DNA from: GYS-P2D sp964414425
GTDB taxonomy: Bacteria > Bacteroidota > Bacteroidia > Chitinophagales > Saprospiraceae
Assembly (NCBI GenBank): GCA_964414425.1
Contig: CAYPWL010000037.1
Coordinates: forward strand, 1-30,286
Length of the DNA: 30,286 nucleotides
Reading direction: 5' to 3'
Part shown: in pieces, positions 1 to 8,359 of the stretch
How the letters are laid out: each line of letters begins with the position of its first letter
Position numbering within the stretch: position 1 is the first letter of the stretch
Position numbers and translations under genes: made by a program
Notes under the pieces: generated by a model
What the model was told of the DNA's origin: nothing
The model's database searches: none
Seen by the model: the letters and a program-made list of their open reading frames with translations, nothing else

Positions 1-2237
1 GCATCATAACCTCTATCGTTAAGTGCTTGTTGTACTTGTCTGTAGAATGAAGGAGTAATATCCGCACTACAGATAACTTCTCTCCACTCAGTAAATCCAC
101 CAGCTTTAACTAAGTTTCTCTTAGTTACAGTGTTGTACTGTGCAGGAATCTCTGAAGTAGATGTTGAAGCAGCAGAAGCTAACTTCTGGAAAGATCTTGT
201 CTCATAAACTTCTGGAATCGGAGCACTATTCACGCTCGCATCAGTAGCTAACTTCTTGTAAGATCTTGTAGTGTACTGTGCAGGAACATCACCAGCATTA
301 ACAGAAGCATCTCTTACTAACTTCTGGAATGTTCTTGTCTCATAAGTAGTACAGTCTCCACCTGTATTACTCTCACCTGAAGTGATGAACTCAGTTCTTC
401 TGTTAGTTCTTCTACCAGCAGCAGTTTCGTTAGTAGCGATAGGCTGAGATTCTCCAGCTCCATCATAACTTAATCTTGAAGCAGAAACGCCATCAGCAAC
501 TAATGCATCATATACGGCTTTTGCTCTTCTTCTTGATAAATCTTCGTTACTTGCTGATGAACCTTGGTTATCAGTGTGTCCGATAAGTCTTGCAGTAACT
601 CCAGGAGCTGCATCTAATCTTGCTTTCAATCCTGCGATAGCAGCACTTGAGTTAGCAGTTAGTGTAGCTGAACCTGTTTGGAAGTTAATTCCTTGAACTA
701 CATTAGACTTACCACAAGGTTTTTCAATAGTAGCAGCATCAGAAGCTAACTTCTTGAATGTTCTTGTAGTGTACTGTGCAGGCACTTCAACAACTGTAGT
801 AGTTGCTGGAGAAGCTAACTTCTTGATAGTTCTTGTAGTGTACTGTGCAGGTACTTCAACAGCAGTTGTGCTTGCTGGAGTGGCAATCTTTCTATATGTT
901 CTTGTAGAGTATTGAGCTGGTACCTGAGTAGTGTAAGTAACAGCAGGGAAGATTAACTTCTTGAAAGTTCTTGTAGTATACTTAGCTGCAACATCATTTT
1001 TGTTAGAACCAGCTGCAGAAGTTAATACTTGGTAACTTCTTGTACCATACTGAGCAGGAACCTCTACAGTTCTAATACAATCTTCTCCACTTGAAGTCCA
1101 TCCAGCGTCACAAGATTGTCTTACTGACTTAGTTACAGTCTTGAATTGTGCAGGCACCTCAACAAGACACCATACTAAACAATCGTTAGGATCTGCAGAA
1201 AGACAGTTTCTATCAGCTTTTTTCTTAACCCACTTAGTTGAAGCAGGAGAAGTTTGGATAGTCTCAGTTACTGTTTCGTAACCAGCAGGCTTCTTCTCGA
1301 TACGAGTACCAGCTTCTTTAGTTAATACTTGATCAGTTCTAGTCTCATACTGTGCAGGGTATGTAGAAAGTGTACTATAAGCTTCTTGGTCTAATACACT
1401 CTCAGTATAAGTACCATATACATTACCATAACTATCTGTTGATAAGTTTCTGCTCAATTGAGCACCACTTAATCTTGATCCAGAACCGTCAGTTCTTGCA
1501 CCACTATCAACAAGTGCTTTAAGTGCATTTAACTCATCATTGTTAAATGTTCTCGTTACACCGTTAGACGTTGTGTAGCTATTGCCACCATCAGCTAACA
1601 TTTTTAACAAACCTGGCCCATCTGCAATAGCAGGAATCTGACCAGCAGTGCTATAAGCTTCTTTAGTCAAGATTTGCTCAGTTACTGTCTCATAAGTTGC
1701 TGGTACAACCTTAAGTGTAGTGTAAGCATCCTGTACTAAAACTTGCTCAGTTACTGTCTCGAACGTTGCAGGTACAACCTTAAGAGTAGTGTAAGCATCT
1801 TGTACAAGTACTTGCTCAGTCACTGTTTCGAAAGTTGCAGGTACAACTGATACTCCAGGAGCATCGACGAATTTGATTACTTGCTCAGAAGCAGGCTCAA
1901 ATACTGCAGGTGAAGTAGAAACCTGCTTTCCTGGGTCTTGAGCTAATACTTGCTCACTAACCGTTTCGAAAGTTGCAGGAGTTACAGACAACGTAGTAGC
2001 TGCCTCTTTTGCTAAAACTTGCTCGCTTACAGTTTCAAATGTTGCCGGGATAGTCGCCACTTTAGTGGTAGCTTCTTTTACTAAGACTTGCTCAGTAACC
2101 GTTTCATATTGATCTGCAATTAAACACTTAGCATAACATTTACCAGGCTCTGACGGCATACCCGCCTCTGGTTGTGCGTAGACCTCTACCGCTAATAAGC
2201 AGATGAAAGTCATCAACAAAAAGTTAAGATTTTTCAT
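1..2237 (-). CDS. Repeat-rich OmpA-family cell-envelope protein (3' end outside window)
   Basis: The reading frame begins at the ATG whose complement is 2235-2237 and is still open at base 1, so 745 residues are seen and the C-terminus is missing. Residues 1-22 form a signal peptide ending in VYAQ. About 20 copies of a roughly 23-residue unit follow, typified by PATFETVTEQVL early and PAQYTTRTxKKLA later. An OmpA C-terminal (peptidoglycan-binding) domain is embedded among the repeats at about residues 506-615, with the family motif GHTDNQG followed by LSRRRAKAVYDAL. The last visible residues (YRQVQQALNDRGYD) resemble the start of a PG_binding_1 domain. The family role is non-covalent anchoring to peptidoglycan. 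The repeats have no function I can name; they may form an elongated periplasmic or surface stalk. The call of an OmpA domain is firm; the protein's job is not known to me. Confidence 0.9.
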   Translation of the reverse strand, partial: MKNLNFLLMTFICLLAVEVYAQPEAGMPSEPGKCYAKCLIADQYETVTEQVLVKEATTKVATIPATFETVSEQVLAKEAATTLSVTPATFETVSEQVLAQDPGKQVSTSPAVFEPASEQVIKFVDAPGVSVVPATFETVTEQVLVQDAYTTLKVVPATFETVTEQVLVQDAYTTLKVVPATYETVTEQILTKEAYSTAGQIPAIADGPGLLKMLADGGNSYTTSNGVTRTFNNDELNALKALVDSGARTDGSGSRLSGAQLSRNLSTDSYGNVYGTYTESVLDQEAYSTLSTYPAQYETRTDQVLTKEAGTRIEKKPAGYETVTETIQTSPASTKWVKKKADRNCLSADPNDCLVWCLVEVPAQFKTVTKSVRQSCDAGWTSSGEDCIRTVEVPAQYGTRSYQVLTSAAGSNKNDVAAKYTTRTFKKLIFPAVTYTTQVPAQYSTRTYRKIATPASTTAVEVPAQYTTRTIKKLASPATTTVVEVPAQYTTRTFKKLASDAATIEKPCGKSNVVQGINFQTGSATLTANSSAAIAGLKARLDAAPGVTARLIGHTDNQGSSASNEDLSRRRAKAVYDALVADGVSASRLSYDGAGESQPIATNETAAGRRTNRRTEFITSGESNTGGDCTTYETRTFQKLVRDASVNAGDVPAQYTTRSYKKLATDASVNSAPIPEVYETRSFQKLASAASTSTSEIPAQYNTVTKRNLVKAGGFTEWREVICSADITPSFYRQVQQALNDRGYD
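1702..1839 (-). repeat. Two adjacent near-identical 69-bp repeat units
   Basis: The words starting GGTACAACCTTAAG at 1702 and 1771 begin two consecutive 69-bp copies within the OmpA-family gene. Both encode the same 23 residues (PATFETVTEQVLVQDAYTTL plus KVV), with only a few silent base differences. They are the most alike pair in the array of about 20 units and suggest recent duplication or gene conversion. Confidence 0.85.
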
Positions 2238-2292
2238 AATAATTTTGAAAGCATTTAATTAAATAATATTGAAGTATTAAAATTATGGTCCA

Positions 2293-2300
2293 CAAAAGTA
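2293..2300 (-). promoter_or_regulatory. Bacteroidota -7 box for the OmpA-family gene
   Basis: Read on the minus strand this is TACTTTTG, an exact match to the Bacteroidota -7 consensus TAnnTTTG. It lies 55 bases upstream of the start codon at 2237, giving a leader of about 50 nt. No clear -33 TTG is seen at the expected spacing; that region falls inside the end of the preceding gene. Confidence 0.5.
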
Positions 2301-2304
2301 ACCA

Positions 2305-3498
2305 TTAAATCTTTATTTCCTTTGGGTATGAAACATAGTTTGTTTGTGCATATGTTCTTGTGGATGAGATCTCTATCATAGGTATGTATTTTTCGATATC
2401 TCCCCCCTTGTTAAGGATCATGATGGGCACAGTGTTATCATAAACTTTATGGCTATCCATTCCTACTATAACAGTTTTGCTGGCTTCAGTGGGGCTGATT
2501 TTAAGCAAATTCTCAGATTTATGACGCAATGACTCAATAAAGTCACCAGGTATAGATTGTTCGTTAAAAACAGTCCTTAATAATCTCCGATTCAGTATGC
2601 CACTGGCCATATATCTACAGATAAAATTCTCATCCTTTACATGAACTTTCAACAAAGTTAGAATGTCATTGTCATCTAATGAAGCAAACTCTTCAATCGA
2701 GTCATCTGATATAGATTCTCCTTCCATGATTAGTCTGTCGAGCAAACTCGTGTGCTCATTCAGATTTCTGAGCTTTTCTTGATAAGCACTAAAGAAAGAT
2801 ACCAGCATTGACTCTGCACTTATAGCTGTCTTATGTAAGTAGACTTGACGATACATGAGATGTCTTGACATGAAGAACTTATCCACACTGTAGCGTCCTT
2901 TTGCTTCAATAACAAGCTGCCCATGGTGGACATTCATCATTTTAACGATGCGATCATATCCTATGACGCCCTCTACCACGCCAGAATAATAGCTATCTCG
3001 GCTTAAGTAATCCATCCTGTCCACATCAAGTTGACTCGATAACATCTGATGCAAGAATGGTCGATTGTATTTATTCTTAAAAATCTCTACTGCGAGTGTA
3101 AGCCGACCACCGAACTCATCATTGAGAAGATGCATCATCTTCAATGTGATTTCTTCGTGGCTTACAGGGAGGATTCTTTTCTCAAGTGCGTGAGAGAAGG
3201 GCCCATGTCCAATATCATGTAGTAATGCTGCAGCACATGTCGCTTCATATTCTTCATCTGTAATGTCGATACCTTTTATTCTGAGATTAATAATCAATTC
3301 AGAACATAGATGAGCGACACCCATAGAATGATGAAATCGGGTATGCACAGCACCGGGGTATACTAACGATGACAGACCAACTTGCGAGATACGCCTTAGA
3401 CGTTGGAAGTATCTGTGATCTATGAGTTCATAGATTAACTCAGAAGGGAAAGTGATCAACCCATATATGGGGTCATTAAATACTTTGATCTTCGACAT
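2305..3498 (-). CDS. HD-domain phosphohydrolase (dGTPase-like, COG1078 type)
   Basis: This 397-residue soluble protein has the metal-binding signature of the HD superfamily: RFHHSMGVAHL at 54-64 (candidate ligand H57), LLHDIGHGPFSH at 92-103 (H94-D95) and a downstream SQLDVDRMDYLSRDS segment carrying the final aspartate. This combination is typical of the dGTP triphosphohydrolase-related group. The family cleaves phosphate from nucleotides, but the substrate of this subgroup is often unassigned, so dGTP hydrolysis is not proven. The start MSKIKVFNDPIYG is typical of the group. It is divergent from porX and lies upstream of, and in the same direction as, the OmpA-family gene, which appears to have its own promoter. 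Confidence 0.9.
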   Translation of the reverse strand: MSKIKVFNDPIYGLITFPSELIYELIDHRYFQRLRRISQVGLSSLVYPGAVHTRFHHSMGVAHLCSELIINLRIKGIDITDEEYEATCAAALLHDIGHGPFSHALEKRILPVSHEEITLKMMHLLNDEFGGRLTLAVEIFKNKYNRPFLHQMLSSQLDVDRMDYLSRDSYYSGVVEGVIGYDRIVKMMNVHHGQLVIEAKGRYSVDKFFMSRHLMYRQVYLHKTAISAESMLVSFFSAYQEKLRNLNEHTSLLDRLIMEGESISDDSIEEFASLDDNDILTLLKVHVKDENFICRYMASGILNRRLLRTVFNEQSIPGDFIESLRHKSENLLKISPTEASKTVIVGMDSHKVYDNTVPIMILNKGGDIEKYIPMIEISSTRTYAQTNYVSYPKEIKI

Positions 3499-3526
3499 CC
3501 TGCAATCAACAGTTATTTTCGTACCA

Positions 3527-3534
3527 CAAATTTA
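3527..3534 (-). promoter_or_regulatory. Bacteroidota -7 box for the HD-domain gene
   Basis: The minus strand reads TAAATTTG, an exact TAnnTTTG match, 29 bases upstream of the HD gene's start codon. No TTG is found at the usual -33 distance. The call rests on the motif and its position. Confidence 0.45.
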
Positions 3535-3591
3535 TCAATGACTCGCAGATAATAGTAATATGCTGAATGATGCTGCCGTTAAAGGTGGGCA

Positions 3592-3616
3592 AATCAGATG
3601 ACTTCATAATCTGATT
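3592..3616. promoter_or_regulatory. Inverted repeat upstream of porX (candidate operator)
   Basis: AATCAGAT at 3592-3599 and ATCTGATT at 3609-3616 are perfect 8-bp inverted arms with a 9-bp spacer. The element lies in the 158-bp gap between the divergent HD gene and porX, ending 40 bases before the porX start. A dimeric regulator site or a leader hairpin would both fit. Confidence 0.4.
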
Positions 3617-3656
3617 GTTCGAAACATTTTTCTATTTCAAATCACAAAATTACTGG

Positions 3657-5210
3657 ATGAGTAAGATCAGAATCCTTTGGGCAGATGATGAGATTGATAT
3701 GCTGAAGCCTCAGCTGTTTTTTCTGGAGAAGAAAGGATACGAAGTGATCACTGTAACTAATGGTCATGACGCTATCGAAACTTTTGAAGAAGAGAAGGAT
3801 ATAGATGTGGTTTTCTTGGATGAATCTATGCCAGGGATATCTGGTTTAGAGACCTTAAGTCAGATTAAGACAAGAAATAGTAACATACCTGTAGTAATGA
3901 TTACTAAAAATGAGGCGGAAAACCTCATGGAAGAAGCTATCGGCTCTCAGATCGATGATTATCTGATTAAACCAGTGAATCCCAATCAGATATTAATGAC
4001 GCTCAAAAAGCTCATCGATAATGAGAGATTGGTTGAGGAAAAAACGGTTACAGATTATCAAGTTGATTTCAGAAAGATACTCATGGAAATCAATAGTGGT
4101 CTCGATATAGAGGGCTGGGTCGATGTCTACAAAAAAATTATCTCTTGGGAGTTAAAGCTCGATGAGTCTAATTCGCAAGAGATGATGGATATCTTGACCA
4201 TGCAAAAGACCGAGGCGAACTCAGAGTTTAGTAAGTTTGTCATCAAGAATTATCCTGATTGGTTTGTAGGGGATCAAGGGCCTACTATGTCTCACGACTT
4301 ATTTAAGACTAAACTACTCCCGCATCTCGAGGATAATCAACCTACAGTTGTATTCCTACTTGATAATCTAAGGTTTGATCAGTGGAAGATCATCGAACCC
4401 GCCGTATCTAACATGTTTAGGGTGGAGGAAGAGGACTTCTTCTATAGCATATTGCCTACCTGTACTCAATATAGTCGCAACGCCATATTCGCTGGGATGA
4501 CTCCGGCAGATATCAAAAAGCACTATAGCTCATGGTGGAAGGATGATAGTGACGAAGGAGGGAAAAACCTATACGAGAAACAGCTGTTAGAATCCCAACT
4601 GAATAGACTCCTGAGAAAAGAAGTACAATCCCACTACGTCAAGGTAACTAACGTAGCTGCTGCCAGACAGCTTAATGAAAACATACTCAACTTCCTACAA
4701 AATGACCTTACGGTCGTAGTTTACAACTTCATAGACATGCTCTCTCACGCTCGTACTGAGATGGAAGTATTAAAAGAATTAGCCTCTGATGAGCGTGCAT
4801 ATCGATCGCTTACGCTGTCGTGGTTCAAAAACTCTCCACTCAGTTCTGCTCTCGAGAAGCTCAAGGATAAGAAGGTTAAAGTCTTTATCACTACTGATCA
4901 TGGAACGATCCGTGTACATCGACCGAGCAAGGTGGTTGGGGATAAAGATACTACCACCAACCTTAGATATAAGATGGGTAGAAATCTGAATTATGATAAA
5001 AAGGATGTCCTCGAGATATCTGATCCGCATACAGTAGGATTACCTAAGAGTAACCTGAGCAGTAGATATATATTCGCTAAAGAGGATAAATTCTTCTTGT
5101 ATCCCAATAACTATAATCACTACAACAATTTGTACGACAACACTTTTCAACATGGAGGTATCTCATTAGAAGAGATTATCTGCCCATTCGTGAGGTTGTC
5201 ACCTAAGTAG
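3657..5210 (+). CDS. porX: PorX: response regulator with PglZ domain, T9SS regulator
   Basis: The 517-residue protein starts at the ATG at 3657 (MSKIRILWADDE); an upstream in-frame ATG at 3615 would add 14 residues that fit no receiver domain. Residues 1-120 are a receiver domain with the acidic pair D10-D11, phospho-acceptor D55 (FLDESMPG), T83 and K105. A helical linker and a PglZ/alkaline-phosphatase-superfamily domain follow, with metal-site-like segments FLLDNLRFD, ILPTCTQYSRN, TTDHGT and QHGGISLEE. The length and order match PorX, which in Porphyromonas and Flavobacterium controls T9SS genes together with the kinase PorY and the sigma factor SigP, and whose PglZ domain has been reported to cleave oligonucleotides. 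No porY is in the window. Its neighbour tatC converges, with 6 bases between the stops. Confidence 0.95.
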   Translation: MSKIRILWADDEIDMLKPQLFFLEKKGYEVITVTNGHDAIETFEEEKDIDVVFLDESMPGISGLETLSQIKTRNSNIPVVMITKNEAENLMEEAIGSQIDDYLIKPVNPNQILMTLKKLIDNERLVEEKTVTDYQVDFRKILMEINSGLDIEGWVDVYKKIISWELKLDESNSQEMMDILTMQKTEANSEFSKFVIKNYPDWFVGDQGPTMSHDLFKTKLLPHLEDNQPTVVFLLDNLRFDQWKIIEPAVSNMFRVEEEDFFYSILPTCTQYSRNAIFAGMTPADIKKHYSSWWKDDSDEGGKNLYEKQLLESQLNRLLRKEVQSHYVKVTNVAAARQLNENILNFLQNDLTVVVYNFIDMLSHARTEMEVLKELASDERAYRSLTLSWFKNSPLSSALEKLKDKKVKVFITTDHGTIRVHRPSKVVGDKDTTTNLRYKMGRNLNYDKKDVLEISDPHTVGLPKSNLSSRYIFAKEDKFFLYPNNYNHYNNLYDNTFQHGGISLEEIICPFVRLSPK

Positions 5211-5216
5211 TAGCGG

Positions 5217-6035
5217 TTACTTTTCTTGGGCGCGTTTCTTTTCGATGCGCTTGACTGCGATGATGCCGATCTGATATAATCCCATGAGCGGTAGAGCGAT
5301 GAGGAATTGTGTTATGATGTCAGGCGGCGTGATGATTGCAGCCATAATAAAGATGACAACGATCGCGTGCCTACGAAACTTCTTCATGGTGTCAGATCCA
5401 ATGATCCCCGCCTTACCGAGGAAATAGGCAACTACGGGAAGTTGAAACACAAATCCTGTAGGTAGTGTAATCATTGTCATATATGATACGTAAGAAGATA
5501 GTGTAGACGAGACCTCACTATCGTCTGTCCCAAATTGATATCCAGCTAAAAAGCTTATCGCAAATGGAGCAATAATAAAATATCCGAACAACACACCCAA
5601 AAAGAATAGGAGCGTGCAGATCCCAACCATACCTCGAGTGGCTTTCTTCTCATGATCGTACAAGCCTGGTTTCACAAAACGCCAGAACTCCCAGAAGAGA
5701 TAAGGGAAGCCCAGTATTATGCCGAGCCAAATGGAGGTTTTTAAATGCGTGAAAAAACGCTCGCCGAGGTCTTTATATATCATCTGAAACTGCGGCACCT
5801 CACAGAACACATCAAAAGTGCTACAGATGAATCTGTAAGTAGGAAATGTCTTGAACCTTGGAGCAAAAAGAATATCGATAACTAATTGACTCTGCCAAAA
5901 AACTAATATTCCTATTACGACTATGGCGAGTACTGATCTGATGATATGCCATCTTAATTCTTCGAGATGGTCAAGGAAGCTCATCTCCTTCTCTGAGCTG
6001 GTATTTGAGGTGTCGCCTTTTGAGAGGTTTAGCAT
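5217..6035 (-). CDS. tatC: Sec-independent protein translocase subunit TatC
   Basis: This polytopic membrane protein has the TatC N-terminal signature SFLDHLEELRWHIIRS, which recognises twin-arginine signal peptides, and the conserved cytoplasmic segment LFWEFWRFVKPGLYDHEKK. Six hydrophobic segments are visible, ending in a basic cytoplasmic tail. TatC with TatA/TatB-type subunits exports folded proteins across the inner membrane; no tatA is in this window. From the first ATG it has 272 residues. An internal ATG at codon 18 (5984) would start at MSFLDHLEELR, as in many homologues, and a -7 box only 5 bases upstream of the first ATG makes the shorter form a real alternative. Confidence 0.95.
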   Translation of the reverse strand: MLNLSKGDTSNTSSEKEMSFLDHLEELRWHIIRSVLAIVVIGILVFWQSQLVIDILFAPRFKTFPTYRFICSTFDVFCEVPQFQMIYKDLGERFFTHLKTSIWLGIILGFPYLFWEFWRFVKPGLYDHEKKATRGMVGICTLLFFLGVLFGYFIIAPFAISFLAGYQFGTDDSEVSSTLSSYVSYMTMITLPTGFVFQLPVVAYFLGKAGIIGSDTMKKFRRHAIVVIFIMAAIITPPDIITQFLIALPLMGLYQIGIIAVKRIEKKRAQEK

Positions 6036-6039
6036 CTGA

Positions 6040-6047
6040 CAAAGGTA
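6040..6047 (-). promoter_or_regulatory. Bacteroidota -7 box for tatC
   Basis: The minus strand reads TACCTTTG, an exact TAnnTTTG match. Transcription would begin almost at the first tatC ATG (6035), so either the message is nearly leaderless or translation starts at the internal ATG at 5984. A TTG lies 14 bases upstream, closer than the usual 19. Confidence 0.4.
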
Positions 6048-6088
6048 TCATTAACAGAGCGCAAGTATTTTATGTTTTTAGATAATTA

Positions 6089-6110
6089 CAAGTTTTAGCA
6101 TCAAGTTTTA
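6089..6110. repeat. Direct repeat CAAGTTTTA upstream of the exchanger gene
   Basis: CAAGTTTTA occurs at 6089-6097 and again at 6102-6110, 13 bp apart, in the divergent gap between tatC and the exchanger gene. TAATCTTTG at 6113-6121, a -7-like box with one extra base, follows at once. The pair could be an activator site or chance in AT-rich DNA. Confidence 0.25.
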
Positions 6111-6144
6111 TTTAATCTTTGCACATTCAAAGGTCCTTCCCAAT

Positions 6145-7059
6145 ATGTTAAGTGCGATTGTCATATTCATTGTAAGTCTTGCAACACTCATATTCTCCTC
6201 TGATCGCTTTATCAGTGCATCAGAAAAGGTAGGATTGGGTTTTGGTATAGCACCATTCGTGATCGGTGTTACGGTTGTAGCCTTTGGGACGAGTCTGCCA
6301 GAGCTAATGACCTCGATTATATCTGTATATCAAGGCAGCAGCGAGATCGTCGTCGGTAATGTCGTCGGCAGCAACATCACTAATATATTATTAGTCGTCG
6401 GTATTTCTGGAGTTATCTCAGGAGATATGATTATTAAACGTAATCTAATCGGAGAGGATATTCCGATGATGCTGGCGTCTGCGTTATTACTTTGGTTTTG
6501 TTTGCAGGATCTCACATTCTCATTCGTTGAGGCGATATTATTCTGTTTCGCATTATTGGTGTTTTTATGGAATTGCATGAAAAGTGACTCCATGGAACAG
6601 CCCGATGCAGAAGCCAGGGCAACCTGGAAAGAATTCTTAATCATATTGATTGGGGCAGTAGGGATTTTTTTTGGAGCATCCTACACAGTATCATCTATAT
6701 CAGAGATGTCTACATTGATGGGAGTTGATCCGGAGATTGTTTCCTTATCAGCTTTAGCATTAGGTACTTCGCTGCCGGAAGTTGTGGTGAGCGTTACAGC
6801 ATGCAAGCGTGGTATGGCAGATATGGCACTGGGTAATGTGATCGGTTCCAACATATTTAATACGTACGCAGTAATGGCTATACCATCATTCTATGGCAAT
6901 TTGTTGATTCCTTCTTCTATACTGGAGTTTAGTCTACCTTTCATGGTAGGAGTGTCTCTTCTATTTATGATTATGTGTATTTCTAAGAGAGTCAGCTTTT
7001 TTCAGGGGTGTTTGCTTTTGGTGTTTTATGCGTTCTTCCTCACAGAATTATTTACTTAG
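6145..7059 (+). CDS. Calcium/sodium antiporter (CaCA family, YrbG-like)
   Basis: The 304-residue inner-membrane protein has about ten hydrophobic segments and the two inverted alpha repeats that define the Ca2+:cation antiporter family. The first carries AFGTSLPELMTS at 46-57 and GNVVGSN at 71-77; the second carries ALGTSLPEVVVS at about 205-216 and GNVIGSN at about 230-236. The glutamates of the two GTSLPE motifs and the GNxxGSN asparagines form the ion site in known structures. Calcium efflux driven by sodium or protons is the likely role; the ion actually carried cannot be read from sequence. It is followed after 20 bases by the LamG-like gene and may be co-transcribed with it. Confidence 0.93.
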   Translation: MLSAIVIFIVSLATLIFSSDRFISASEKVGLGFGIAPFVIGVTVVAFGTSLPELMTSIISVYQGSSEIVVGNVVGSNITNILLVVGISGVISGDMIIKRNLIGEDIPMMLASALLLWFCLQDLTFSFVEAILFCFALLVFLWNCMKSDSMEQPDAEARATWKEFLIILIGAVGIFFGASYTVSSISEMSTLMGVDPEIVSLSALALGTSLPEVVVSVTACKRGMADMALGNVIGSNIFNTYAVMAIPSFYGNLLIPSSILEFSLPFMVGVSLLFMIMCISKRVSFFQGCLLLVFYAFFLTELFT

Positions 7060-7079
7060 TTATAGCGTTACAATATCGC

Positions 7080-8315
7080 ATGAAAAAGATTTTTAGTTAC
7101 GCTCTGATATCTGCTGTTGTATGTATCACGTCAATCTTGCCGCTTTCCTCGCAGGTAAGCCCTGTGGCATCCTACACTATGGACAATTGCTCTCTGGATG
7201 ATGATATAGGAGGATTTGATGGGTTTATTTTCGGTAATCTATGTACTTGCGGAGCGTCTTCTAACGGTTTAGAGTTCTCTGGAACTGAGTTTGGTGATTT
7301 TAACCCCAGGCTGACGGAAGCGTTGGGTTCGGACTATAGTATAAGCTTTTATGCCTCATTTGACCAGACGGTAACCCAATCTATGGATATTCTTTCTGTT
7401 GCGGCATCATGTAATAGTGATACAGCATTATTAGTAAGGTATCTTCCCGATTTCAATTTGATCAGGATTCGATTTGCTGATGCTGCGGACAACCGGATAG
7501 ATTTGAGTGGAGAAGTAGAGCAACCTGGATGTCTAAGCTATGTGGCGTTTACGGTGGAAGGAAGTACAGGACGCTTATATATAGATGGAGACTTAATGGA
7601 TGAACAGTCTGCAGTATCACCTTTTAACTTTCTATCACCTGACGGTGTGGATCTACGGTTGGCAGACTCCCCATGTAATGACATTGCCGTCGGTGGTGAC
7701 ACTCGCTTTGCAGGTGTAATTGATGAGCTTAGAGTCTATGATAGTGCGCTATCGCAGCGTGAGGTTACGAACCAAGATGTCCGCCCTAATCAGATATTAC
7801 TCAATGACACGACGATTTTTGAGGGGCAGTCAATTGTACTGACTACGGGACAGTTATGCACCGATATGTTCAGTTGGACACCGACGACGGGACTGGATGA
7901 TCCTACGTTGAGAGAGCCCGTAGCAGCGCCCTCGCTTGGTACTAACGTGTATACATTAGCGATCAATGATGATGTTTGCATGAGGTCAGATGACGTCGTG
8001 ATCAATGTGGTTGATAGAGATGTTGTAGGTTGCTCAGATCTCGTATTGCCCAATACATTTACGCCGAACGGTGATGGAGTTAATGATGATTTTGGTATCA
8101 GCAATGGCTTCTTAATCGAGCAATTGATTTCATTTGAGATATTTGACAAATGGGGTGGGCGCATATTTCAAACAAACGAAGTCACGGGAACCTGGGATGG
8201 CAATCGCTTAGATAGCGGCATCGCTGTTGGTAATAGCTCATATGTCTACAAGGTTGCTTATATCTGCGAAGGGAATCAAGAAGTGGTCACTGGTGTAGTT
8301 AATGTGCTTCGTTAA
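7080..8315 (+). CDS. Secreted LamG-like protein with type B T9SS tail
   Basis: I chose the ATG at 7080 because it gives a clear signal peptide (MKKIFSYALISAVVCITSIL, cleaved near LSSQ); an ATG 72 bases upstream lies inside the exchanger gene. Residues of about 30-225 resemble a concanavalin A/LamG-like jelly-roll domain, with RLYIDGDLMDE and AGVIDELRVYDSALS near its end as in LamG_3 domains. A short Ig/PKD-like segment (FSWTPTTGLDDP) precedes a gliding-motility-associated C-terminal domain (CHU_C) from about residue 323, with NTFTPNGDGVNDDF, FEIFDKWGGRIF and GTWDGN. The C-terminal domain marks export by the T9SS and surface attachment or release. The ligand of the jelly-roll domain is unknown. 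The mature protein has 411 residues before processing. Confidence 0.88.
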   Translation: MKKIFSYALISAVVCITSILPLSSQVSPVASYTMDNCSLDDDIGGFDGFIFGNLCTCGASSNGLEFSGTEFGDFNPRLTEALGSDYSISFYASFDQTVTQSMDILSVAASCNSDTALLVRYLPDFNLIRIRFADAADNRIDLSGEVEQPGCLSYVAFTVEGSTGRLYIDGDLMDEQSAVSPFNFLSPDGVDLRLADSPCNDIAVGGDTRFAGVIDELRVYDSALSQREVTNQDVRPNQILLNDTTIFEGQSIVLTTGQLCTDMFSWTPTTGLDDPTLREPVAAPSLGTNVYTLAINDDVCMRSDDVVINVVDRDVVGCSDLVLPNTFTPNGDGVNDDFGISNGFLIEQLISFEIFDKWGGRIFQTNEVTGTWDGNRLDSGIAVGNSSYVYKVAYICEGNQEVVTGVVNVLR

Positions 8316-8359
8316 TGAGCCTTATAGAAATCTAACTGAGGATTCTTAACTTCGCCTCG

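Noticed and set aside
3615..3656. Longer porX start at 3615
   Set aside because: The added 14 residues (rich in Phe/Tyr) precede the normal receiver start and the ATG falls within the upstream inverted repeat; MSKIRILWADDE at 3657 fits the family.
7008..7079. Upstream ATG for the LamG-like protein
   Set aside because: It lies within the exchanger gene and would bury the clean signal peptide that starts at 7080.
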